From Candidatus Devosia phytovorans (GTDB taxonomy: Bacteria > Pseudomonadota > Alphaproteobacteria > Rhizobiales > Devosiaceae), in assembly GCA_029202405.1 (NCBI GenBank), contig CP119312.1:2485001-2549000 (forward strand): a DNA stretch of 64,000 bases, written 5' to 3'. The first letter of the stretch is position 1; the number at the start of each line of letters is the position of its first letter. The position numbers and the translations under genes are program-made. Below the pieces are notes generated by a model, which saw only the letters and a list, made by a program, of their open reading frames with translations, was not told the DNA's origin and made no database searches. Positions 34,391 through 41,609 of the stretch are shown in pieces.

Positions 34391-35404
34391 ATGCGGAAGG
34401 CGATTACCGGACTTGTCTTGGCCTTGGTGCTGCTGTTGGGCGGAGCGATCTATGCCTGGGGCCAAGGCGCCTTCTGGCCCTGTGAGCCCGCGGGACGACT
34501 GATCCATGGCGGGGTCTGCACCCATCTCATTACCGGCGATATCGGCGGGGTGGCGCCTCTGCCCAATGGCAACCTGCTGGTCTCCCTCGGCGCGCCAGAG
34601 GGAGACGACAGCAATGCCATCACACTTGCCGAAATTCCGGCGACCGGCGGCGCAGTCATCAGCGAGACCGTGTTGCGCGCGAACCCCGTCGAGACCCACC
34701 CGCTCGATCTGGCCGTCAGCCCCGACGGCGAGCAGGTTGCGGTCGTCCAGGCCTTCAGCGAGGGTCGCACGCAGTACAAGGTGAGCGCGTTCGACCGTCA
34801 GGGCGCAGTGCTGGCCGAGGACCTGGGCTGGTTGCCCGGTTACATGGCCTTCGATGCCGGCAATCGCCTGCTGTTCCATCCGGGCGCCCTCCTCGGCGAA
34901 GCGGTCAATCCGGGCTATGCCGAGGTCTACGATCTTGCAGTTTCACCCGTCCCCCAGGTCGCCAATTGGGATGAGCTTGGCGCGCTGTTTCAGAAGGGCA
35001 CGACCCTGGCCTATAGCCCCGACGGCACCGTGTTTGCGCAGGTGCTCGACCATATGGAATCAACATCCTTGGTCGGCCTGCGCGTCGGTACGGTCGGCTT
35101 TGAGGCGCAGCCAGGCATCCTGCTTGGCGCCAGCATCCGGGCCGGCTGCAATTACAGCTTTTCCGACCTCGCCTTCAGCCCTGATGGCAAGCGTATCGCG
35201 GCGGTCTTCGACTGCCCCGACGATTGGGGTCAGGTGAGCTCGACGATGGAAGTCTGGGACTGGAGCGAGAGGCAGCACCTTCTCACGCTGCCCGTCGTCA
35301 ACGGCTTTTCCGAGCCCTTCTGGTATGACGACAATGCCATCATCGCCAAGCGCTACAACTACGTCCGCGGCGGCACGGAGCTGTTCCGCATCGCTGTGCG
35401 ATGA
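34391..35404 (+). CDS. Membrane-anchored beta-propeller (WD40-like) protein, function unknown
   Basis: A 337-residue protein with an N-terminal hydrophobic anchor (ITGLVLALVLLLGGAIYAWG) and an extracytoplasmic part made of repeated blades: LDLAVSPDGEQVAVVQAFS near residue 116, LAYSPDGTVFAQVLDHM near 225 and DLAFSPDGKRIAAVFDCP near 268. The SPDG turns mark a WD40/TolB-like propeller. The gene is flanked by a gap with a palindromic element on its 3' side. Role unknown. Confidence 0.75.
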   Translation: MRKAITGLVLALVLLLGGAIYAWGQGAFWPCEPAGRLIHGGVCTHLITGDIGGVAPLPNGNLLVSLGAPEGDDSNAITLAEIPATGGAVISETVLRANPVETHPLDLAVSPDGEQVAVVQAFSEGRTQYKVSAFDRQGAVLAEDLGWLPGYMAFDAGNRLLFHPGALLGEAVNPGYAEVYDLAVSPVPQVANWDELGALFQKGTTLAYSPDGTVFAQVLDHMESTSLVGLRVGTVGFEAQPGILLGASIRAGCNYSFSDLAFSPDGKRIAAVFDCPDDWGQVSSTMEVWDWSERQHLLTLPVVNGFSEPFWYDDNAIIAKRYNYVRGGTELFRIAVR

Positions 35405-35453
35405 GGTCTCGGCGCTAGTGGAACCGTTCTCTCACAGGCTGGCCCCACGCACG

Positions 35454-35586
35454 GTGTCACCCCGGCCTTGAGCCGGGGCCCATCTCGATATCTCACCACA
35501 GCCGCAAGGTGGTAGTGATCGGCAGATCGACCTTGCGGCAAGACACCGATCTCGTGTTGGGTCCCGGCTCAAGGCCGGGATGACAT
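35454..35586. repeat. Nested palindromic repeat element (REP/MITE-like), 133 bp
   Basis: Terminal 29-bp inverted repeats at 35454-35482 and 35558-35586 match except for three or four bases; each contains its own hairpin (CCCGGC-CTTGA-GCCGGG). A second inner inverted repeat, CCGCAAGGT / ACCTTGCGG, lies between them. No coding sequence is present. It looks like a bacterial interspersed palindromic element between the propeller gene and pcp; it may also end transcription from both sides. Confidence 0.8.
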
Positions 35587-35619
35587 CCAGTGTGTGGGCC
35601 CTCCTGCGAAACACACCGA

Positions 35620-36264
35620 CTAGGCGATCGTCCCCATGCTCCCCACATAGGCATCCGCACCACCCAGGCACACCATGAGCGCGGCTTCCAACCCGCGAGC
35701 CATGGTCTCGACTGCCATGGTCGGCATATCGGCAGACGGCCGGCTTTCCGGCATGGCGGGCACATGCACGAAGCCGCCGATCATCGGCCGGTCCTGCCTC
35801 TGGATCAGGTTCATCAGGGCATAGAAGGCGGCATTGCAGACGAATGTGCCGGCAGAATAGGACAGGGCAGCCGGCACGCCCGCATCACGCATGGCCGCGA
35901 CCATGGCCTTGACGGGCAGCGTGCTGAACAACCCGTCCGCGCCACCGGGCACGACCGCAGCCTCTACCGGCTGCGCGCCCGCGTTGTCGGGAATGCGCGC
36001 ATCGATCCTGTTGATGGCGATGACTTCGGGCGTGATGGCGGCGCGGCCCTCGGCCAGTCCCGTTGCCACCACGATATCGGGCCGCAACAGCCCGATCATG
36101 GCCTCCAGCCGCTCGACGCCCTCGCCGAACTCCACCGGCAATTGCGCCACATGCAGCCGGGCTGGGTCGGTCCATTGCGCCGCGACGCGCTGTACCGCCT
36201 CCCAGGACGGGTTCAGCGCCGCGCCGGCAAAGGGCTCGAAGCCGGTGAGCAGGATGGTCTTCAT
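35620..36264 (-). CDS. pcp: Pyroglutamyl-peptidase I
   Basis: A 214-residue cysteine peptidase that removes N-terminal pyroglutamate. The start MKTILLTGFEPFAGAALNPS is typical. Active-site Glu lies in the region after GLAEGRAAITPEVIAINR (about residue 80), Cys in SAGTFVCNAAFYALM (about 142) and His in GGFVHVPAMPE (about 166). It starts three bases after the dihydroorotase stop, so the two are co-transcribed. Confidence 0.93.
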   Translation of the reverse strand: MKTILLTGFEPFAGAALNPSWEAVQRVAAQWTDPARLHVAQLPVEFGEGVERLEAMIGLLRPDIVVATGLAEGRAAITPEVIAINRIDARIPDNAGAQPVEAAVVPGGADGLFSTLPVKAMVAAMRDAGVPAALSYSAGTFVCNAAFYALMNLIQRQDRPMIGGFVHVPAMPESRPSADMPTMAVETMARGLEAALMVCLGGADAYVGSMGTIA

Positions 36265-36267
36265 GTC

Positions 36268-37596
36268 TCAGCCCTGTGCGAGGGACTCCAGGAACCGCAT
36301 CGGCTGACCCTGGTTCGGCGTCACCAGCTCGCCCTGCCACATCACCGTCTTGCCGCGCACCACCGTGCCTACCGGCCAGCCGGTTACCGTCACGCCATCA
36401 TAGGGCGTCCAGCCAGCGCGCGACTTGATCCAGTCATTGGTGATGGTATGGCGGCGCTTGAGATCGACAATGGTCAGGTCGGCGTCATAGCCCACGGCAA
36501 TGCGGCCCTTGTTGGCAATGCCGAACAGACGATTGGGACCGTGGCTGGTCATGTCGACGAAGCGCTGCAGGCTCAGCTTCCCACTGTTCACATGGTCCAG
36601 CATGGTCGGCACCAGCGTCTGCACGCCCGTCATGCCCGAGTGGCTCTCCGGATAGGGGTGATCTTTCTCTTCGCGCGTATGCGGCGCGTGGTCGGAGCCC
36701 AGGATATCGGCCACGCCATTGGCGACGCCCTTCCAGATTCCCTCGCGATGCTCCTTGTCGCGGACGGGCGGGTTCATCTGGGCATAGGTGCCGAGGCGCG
36801 TATAGGCCGTCTCGTCCAGCGTCAGGTGGTGCGGCGTGACTTCGACGCTCGCCACGTCCTTGTGGCCGGCGAGGTAGACGATTTCTTCCTTGGTCGAGAT
36901 GTGCAGCACGTGGATGCGCTTGCCGGTCTTGCGGGCAAGATTGACCAGGCGCGTCGTGCACCGCATCGCCACTTCCGGCGAACGCCAGATGGGGTGGCTC
37001 GACGGATCGCCAGGCACACGCAGGTGCTTGCGCTCTTCGAGCATATATTCGTCTTCGGAGTGGAAAGCAGCGCGACGCGAAATGGCGCCAAGGATGGCTT
37101 CCACCCCCGCATCGTCCTGCACCAGCAGCGAGCCAGTGGACGAGCCCATGAAGACCTTCACACCCGCGCAGCCCGGCAGCTTTTCCAGCACGGCCAGTTC
37201 GCCGACATTTTCATGCGTGCCGCCGATATAGAAGGCGAAGTCGCAATGCATGCGATTGGTGCCCGCCGCGATCTTGGCCTCGAAGGTTTCGCGGGTGGTG
37301 GTCAGCGGATTGGTATTGGGCATTTCGAAAACGCCGGTCACCCCGCCCATCACCGCGCCGAGCGAACCGCTCTCGAGATCTTCCTTGTGCGTCAGGCCGG
37401 GCTCGCGGAAATGCACCTGCGTGTCGATGACGCCGGGCAGGATATGGAGGCCCTTGCAGTCGACCACTTCGTCAGCACTGCCATCCACAGTGCCCAGCGC
37501 CAGGGTGCGACCGTCCTTGACCGCGATGTCGGCCAGGCCTTCGCCATCTTGGTTGACCACGGTCGCGTTCTTGAAAATCACGTCATACTGCGCCAT
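36268..37596 (-). CDS. Dihydroorotase-type cyclic amidohydrolase
   Basis: A 442-residue enzyme starting at MAQYDVIFKNATVVN. Metal-binding His-x-His in GVIDTQVHFREPG near residue 58, likely carboxylated Lys in GVKVFMGSSTGSL near 145, His in VLHISTKEE near 232 and VTPHHLTLDE near 255, and the catalytic Asp in LGSDHAPHT near 305. It catalyses ring closure of carbamoyl-aspartate in pyrimidine synthesis if a true PyrC; allantoinase or hydantoinase are alternative activities of the same fold, but the FREPG..HKED motif favours dihydroorotase. Operon with pcp. Confidence 0.85.
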   Translation of the reverse strand: MAQYDVIFKNATVVNQDGEGLADIAVKDGRTLALGTVDGSADEVVDCKGLHILPGVIDTQVHFREPGLTHKEDLESGSLGAVMGGVTGVFEMPNTNPLTTTRETFEAKIAAGTNRMHCDFAFYIGGTHENVGELAVLEKLPGCAGVKVFMGSSTGSLLVQDDAGVEAILGAISRRAAFHSEDEYMLEERKHLRVPGDPSSHPIWRSPEVAMRCTTRLVNLARKTGKRIHVLHISTKEEIVYLAGHKDVASVEVTPHHLTLDETAYTRLGTYAQMNPPVRDKEHREGIWKGVANGVADILGSDHAPHTREEKDHPYPESHSGMTGVQTLVPTMLDHVNSGKLSLQRFVDMTSHGPNRLFGIANKGRIAVGYDADLTIVDLKRRHTITNDWIKSRAGWTPYDGVTVTGWPVGTVVRGKTVMWQGELVTPNQGQPMRFLESLAQG

Positions 37597-37675
37597 GTCT
37601 GCGGTCCCGTCTGTAGCATTTGTAGCTCGAATGTCGTGCAACACTTATGCGACCGGCGCTTCAAGAGGCAAGTCC

Positions 37676-38503
37676 ATGACCATCCATCTGCGTTCCGACC
37701 GCGCCGTGTTTCGCTTCTCCGGCCCGGATGCGCACAAGCTGCTCAACGACGTCGTGACGGGTCATGTGCCAGCCACGGAACGCCCTGCCGCCTGGTGGGC
37801 GCTGCTGTCGCCGCAGGGCAAGATCCTGGCCGAAGGCACCGCTGGCTGGGCCGAGGATGCGCTCTGGCTCGATGTGCACCAGACCGTGGCCGACGACTTC
37901 TTCAAGCGCATGAAAATGTACCGCCTGCGCGCCCAGGTCGTGATCGACGACCTGCGCGACACACATCGTGTCGGTTTTTCGGAAACCGCCCTGCCCGGCG
38001 CGATTAGCCATCAGGATCAGCGCGGCAGCGTTACCCTTGGCCAACGCATCATCGCGCCCGTCGAGGCCACGGCCGATTGGGTCGATGACCCTACCCCCTA
38101 TCGCGCCGCGCGCCTTGGTGCCGGCATTGCGGAACAGGGCGATGACTTCCCCGCCAATGACACATTCGCCCATGACATCGCCCTCGATATCCTCGACGGC
38201 GTGGACTTCAAGAAGGGCTGCTATGTTGGCCAGGAAGTCGTCAGCCGCATGAAGCATCGCGGCACCGCCCGCCGCCGCCCGGTGCTGGTCACCGGCGTCG
38301 ATGCTCCGGTTGGGTCGTCAGTCGCTGCAAACGGTCGCGACGCGGGCACTCTGGGTCAGGTCGTTCACGGCGCATCGGTCGCCGTCCTGCGCCTTGACCG
38401 CATTACCGATCCCGCGGCCGTCACGGTGGAAGGCAAGCCGGTTACCGTCACCCTGCCCGCCTGGGCAACCTATGCCTTTGGCGAGGCGCCGGCGGAAGAA
38501 TAG
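37676..38503 (+). CDS. ygfZ: YgfZ/GcvT-domain protein (iron-sulfur cluster maturation factor)
   Basis: A 275-residue folate-binding protein. Signature KKGCYVGQEVVSRMKHRG near residue 180 contains the conserved Cys of YgfZ. The first half (HKLLNDVVTGHVP, LLSPQGKILAE) matches the GcvT-like fold. YgfZ/IBA57 aids assembly or repair of certain Fe-S enzymes with tetrahydrofolate. Start ATG 37676 has an AGAGG site. Divergent from the dihydroorotase gene, 79 bases apart. Confidence 0.9.
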   Translation: MTIHLRSDRAVFRFSGPDAHKLLNDVVTGHVPATERPAAWWALLSPQGKILAEGTAGWAEDALWLDVHQTVADDFFKRMKMYRLRAQVVIDDLRDTHRVGFSETALPGAISHQDQRGSVTLGQRIIAPVEATADWVDDPTPYRAARLGAGIAEQGDDFPANDTFAHDIALDILDGVDFKKGCYVGQEVVSRMKHRGTARRRPVLVTGVDAPVGSSVAANGRDAGTLGQVVHGASVAVLRLDRITDPAAVTVEGKPVTVTLPAWATYAFGEAPAEE

Positions 38504-38547
38504 TCCTGCCGCCGAATTTCACGAATCGAGCCCAACTGCTACGCTCG

Positions 38548-38568
38548 ATGCTAACAGTCTGCTAGCAT
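38548..38568. promoter_or_regulatory. 21-bp near-palindrome just upstream of the HD-domain gene
   Basis: ATGCTAACAG-T-CTGCTAGCAT, one mismatch in ten-base arms, ending 11 bases before the ATG at 38580. Could be a repressor operator or a leader hairpin. No known regulator is assigned. Confidence 0.4.
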
Positions 38569-38579
38569 TTGGGGGCATT

Positions 38580-39182
38580 ATGGCACGTGCGAGTGCACGC
38601 GCCTGGCAACGTATGTTGTCGGGGCGCCGGCTCGATATTCTCGATCCATCACCGATGGACGTCGAGCTTTCTGACATCGCCCATGGCCTTGCCCGCGTGG
38701 CCCGCTGGAATGGCCAAACCTCTGGGGACTATCCCTTTTCCGTCGCGCAGCATTCCGTGCTCGTGCTCGAAATCTTCCGCGCCCACAATCCGGACGCCGA
38801 TGCCGCGGCACAAGCGCAGGCCCTGCTGCATGACGCGCCCGAATATGTCATGGGCGACATCATCTCCCCCTTCAAGGCGGCCATGGGCGGCAATTACAAG
38901 GAGGTGGAAAATCGTTTGCTGTCAGCGATTTTCCTGCGCTTCTCCCTGCCCCCCGCCATGCCGGCGGCCCTCACCAAACTGGTCAAGAAAGCCGACCGCG
39001 AGTCGGCCTTCTTCGAGGCGGTGCACCTGGCTGGATTTGACGATGGCGAAGCGCGCAAACTGTTCGGAGAGCCGAGTTTCCCCGCCTTTGACGTCGATGC
39101 CTTCGACCGGTTGATTCGACCCTGGCCTACCCGCGAGGCACACGATCGCTTCGTCGCCGCCTTCGAGGCAATTTCCGTTTAA
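38580..39182 (+). CDS. HD-domain phosphohydrolase (YfbR-like)
   Basis: A 200-residue protein. Metal ligands of the HD fold: His in PFSVAQHSVLVLEIF near residue 58, the HD pair in ALLHDAPEYVMGDIISPFK near 82, and Asp in KKADRESAFFEA near 140. This arrangement, with the PEYVMGDI.SP.K motif, is that of YfbR-type 5'-nucleotidases that act on deoxynucleoside monophosphates. Start ATG 38580 lies behind a GGGGG stretch. It follows ygfZ by 76 bases on the same strand. Confidence 0.87.
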   Translation: MARASARAWQRMLSGRRLDILDPSPMDVELSDIAHGLARVARWNGQTSGDYPFSVAQHSVLVLEIFRAHNPDADAAAQAQALLHDAPEYVMGDIISPFKAAMGGNYKEVENRLLSAIFLRFSLPPAMPAALTKLVKKADRESAFFEAVHLAGFDDGEARKLFGEPSFPAFDVDAFDRLIRPWPTREAHDRFVAAFEAISV

Positions 39183-39206
39183 CAACAATAAGTTGGCTTG
39201 TATGGA

Positions 39207-39229
39207 TTAACCCTAACAAAGGGTTACTT
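39207..39229. promoter_or_regulatory. Inverted repeat TAACCC/GGGTTA upstream of a hypothetical gene
   Basis: TAACCC-TAACAAA-GGGTTA then CTT, about 80 bases before the ATG at 39307. Resembles the site at 33381-33394. The TTAACC half could also be a CtrA-type half-site. Function is inferred from position only. Confidence 0.3.
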
Positions 39230-39306
39230 TTGCGCCTCCGGGGCCGATATGGTTTCTAATCTCTTAATAGATTTCAGCCATTCGGTTCATTACGGGACGC
39301 GTCACC

Positions 39307-39753
39307 ATGAACTTGCCGACACGCCATATGTTGCTTGGAATGACTTTGGGTGCCTTCAGCGCCATGACCATCGCCGCCATTGGTCCAGGGGTCGTCATCG
39401 AGACCTTTGCCGACGAAGCGCCGACGGTTGGGATCGATCCGTCAAAGCTCGTTCGCTACGAAGGTCGCAAGTATATCGTGGACTATGATGCATCGGTCTC
39501 GACCGACCCGATCTCGACATCGCAGGTCAAGAAGATCGAAGGTGGCCGGGTGAGCTATGTGACGATCACCACGACAGAAACCGGCACCTATTCCAGCGAT
39601 GCCATGTTCTCCAACCATGTGCAGTATCCGGGCATCGACGTGCAGCCGGTCCATAGCCGCAATCACTTCGCCTATTGGACCAATGGCCACTGGTCGGGCT
39701 TTGTCACCCGCGCCGCCAATTCCTTCATCTACGCCCGCTCCTGGCGGAACTAA
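39307..39753 (+). CDS. Hypothetical exported protein, 148 aa
   Basis: The N-terminus (MLLGMTLGAFSAMTIAAIGP) is a hydrophobic signal or anchor, cut or ending near FADEAPTVG. The rest has YEGRKYIVDYDASVSTDP, VSYVTITTTETGTYSSDA and NHFAYWTNGHWSGFV and would be periplasmic. No cysteines. No family recognised. Convergent with the SleB-type hydrolase, 14 bases apart. Confidence 0.68.
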   Translation: MNLPTRHMLLGMTLGAFSAMTIAAIGPGVVIETFADEAPTVGIDPSKLVRYEGRKYIVDYDASVSTDPISTSQVKKIEGGRVSYVTITTTETGTYSSDAMFSNHVQYPGIDVQPVHSRNHFAYWTNGHWSGFVTRAANSFIYARSWRN

Positions 39754-39767
39754 GTGCCGCCAAGCAC

Positions 39768-40805
39768 TTAGCCGAAGAGCCAGCCGCTCTTGAACTTGTA
39801 GAAGACGTGCAGGCCGATCTGGGTGACCTTGTTCATGCGCGGCGCCCAGGCCGGACGGACATAGGTCGCGTGGTAATGCGTCGCGTCGCCCACTTCGGTC
39901 AGGTAGAGTTCACCGGCCACGATGCGGTTGGAGATATCCTCGGCCTGTGCCCATGATTTCTGGTCATTGATGACCTCGGGAATACCGTCGCAGGCAAAGG
40001 AGAACTGGCAGGAATTGCGGCGCTGCTGGTTCTGGTAGACGACACCACAGATAGTGCTGGGATAGCGGTGATCCTTGACGCGGTTGAGTACGACCTGCGC
40101 CACTGCAACCTGTCCGCGATAGCTTTCGCCCCGCGCTTCGAAATAGATCGCCGTCGCCAGGCACCAGAGTTCCTTGTCGGAGGCTGCCATGGGCGTTCCC
40201 GTCGCAAAGCCACCGGTTACCGGTGCTGTCTCACGCGCATAGGCCAGCTGTTCAGAAGCCAGGGCCGGCAGCGGATTGCTGACCGCCGGCGGCGCAATGC
40301 CGGCAATGGCGTCGAGTGCGGCGGCGGTCGAAGGATCGAGCGAGGCCACCGACATGCGCGGGCCAATTTCCACGTCGCCCGTTGCCGGGAAGTCGACCGT
40401 TGCAATCTGCGACTGGCCGAGCGCGATGGCATCGTCCCCGCGCAGCGAAGCAATACGCGTGCGGGCTTCCTGGAAGTTGTTTGAGAAGGCGACGAGATCG
40501 ACTTGCGGGCGGACGCGGTCGGCCTTTTCTGCCCGGTTGGGACCGTTGAAGCTGGCGGTGTCGAACAGATGATCAACCGAGCCGGTGATCACGGGATCGA
40601 CGCCGAAATAGGAGAGGCTTGCCGTCGAGATCTCGACCGCTGGCAGCGTCGGCAACAGGCCGTCGGCCGGGCCAAAGGCACCGCCGGTCAGGCCAGCGTA
40701 AGTCAGTCCACAAAAAATCCCTACAGCCAGAAATCTGGCGAAGGGATGTCGGCGGACCGCTTTAGCCGGACGCAATCGCGCCACGGGCCGTGGGGAATAA
40801 GCCAT
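39768..40805 (-). CDS. Cell wall hydrolase, SleB/Hydrolase_2 family
   Basis: A 345-residue protein with one N-terminal membrane helix (FLAVGIFCGLTYAGLTGGAF, residues 25-44), a long low-complexity linker and a C-terminal catalytic domain (about residues 205-335). The domain shows ELWCLATAIYFEARGESYRG with the catalytic Glu, VAVAQVVLNRVKDHRYPSTI and NSCQFSFACDG, characteristic of SleB/CwlJ-type lytic enzymes acting on peptidoglycan. The 178-bp upstream gap holds TTAACCAT at 40932-40939, a CtrA-like half-site. A role in envelope remodelling is likely. Confidence 0.88.
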   Translation of the reverse strand: MAYSPRPVARLRPAKAVRRHPFARFLAVGIFCGLTYAGLTGGAFGPADGLLPTLPAVEISTASLSYFGVDPVITGSVDHLFDTASFNGPNRAEKADRVRPQVDLVAFSNNFQEARTRIASLRGDDAIALGQSQIATVDFPATGDVEIGPRMSVASLDPSTAAALDAIAGIAPPAVSNPLPALASEQLAYARETAPVTGGFATGTPMAASDKELWCLATAIYFEARGESYRGQVAVAQVVLNRVKDHRYPSTICGVVYQNQQRRNSCQFSFACDGIPEVINDQKSWAQAEDISNRIVAGELYLTEVGDATHYHATYVRPAWAPRMNKVTQIGLHVFYKFKSGWLFG

Positions 40806-40983
40806 AAACGCTACTCAACGCTACGCAACAAAACTACTGATCGGCGAAAGTGACGCTAAAATGCCGACAGTCGTAATGATGTCTGATTAGGGTTAGCAGC
40901 GAGTAAACAAGCATTCGGGCATAGCAATGGGTTAACCATGGCGACCGCCCGGCCGAATTGTGAAGCGCTTATAAGCGGGCTGA

Positions 40984-41541
40984 TCAGCCCTCGCAGGCGC
41001 CGACGACCGGGGCCAGTTGCGCGGCAAAATCGCCGAGCTGATAGCGCACCGAAAGTGTGCGGGAATTGATCGGGGTGACGCGCACCGTGAGATTGCTCGC
41101 GCCCTCGAGGCCACGCAGAAATGCCAGCGAATCCCGAGTATTATCCAGCAGGATAGCCGTATTGCTGTCATCGACCGGCAGGGTGCGGTTGGTACGGCCA
41201 CCAAGGTCGAGCTGCCAGGTGATGCCAGTGTCGCTGCCCAGCGCAGAAAGCGTATTGCCGGCAAAGCCAAAGGCCACGCTCAACACATCGGCGCTGCACG
41301 AAACTGTGATCGTAGCCGGAGCACGGCCACTGGGGCGGGCGGGAATTGACTGTTCGCTGTCGAACACGACCTGCAGGTCGCCATTGGCAGAAACGGGGTT
41401 GGCGAAGGCCGCATCGAAACAGGCGAGGCGTTCTGCATCAGCGGCAATGGACACACATTGCGCGCCCAATTGCTGGGCCATGACGGCTGGTGTCGAAACA
41501 GTCAAAATCGGCAGCAGCGCCAGAACCGGCAATAGTCTCAC
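40984..41541 (-). CDS. Exported TagO/VasI-like protein
   Basis: A 185-residue periplasmic protein. Signal peptide MRLLPVLALLPILTVSTPAV ending VMA before QQLGAQC. The mature start has CVSIAADAERLACFDAAFA, the Cys..RL.C(F/Y)D pattern of VasI/TagO proteins, and two further Cys (VSCSADV, GACEG). Those proteins were first seen in type VI secretion clusters, but none of the other T6SS genes is here, and the family is widespread. Function unknown. Confidence 0.65.
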   Translation of the reverse strand: MRLLPVLALLPILTVSTPAVMAQQLGAQCVSIAADAERLACFDAAFANPVSANGDLQVVFDSEQSIPARPSGRAPATITVSCSADVLSVAFGFAGNTLSALGSDTGITWQLDLGGRTNRTLPVDDSNTAILLDNTRDSLAFLRGLEGASNLTVRVTPINSRTLSVRYQLGDFAAQLAPVVGACEG

Positions 41542-41609
41542 GTCGGTAGTCCTTCCTCACCGGCCGAAGCGGCCGCGTCCCCTTGATATGGGGATCGTCT
41601 GCCGGCCAT

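Noticed and set aside
35590..38007. Open frame of 805 codons on the plus strand
   Set aside because: It lies antisense to pcp and the dihydroorotase gene, both with full active-site motifs; long antisense frames are common in GC-rich DNA, and the protein has no recognisable domain.
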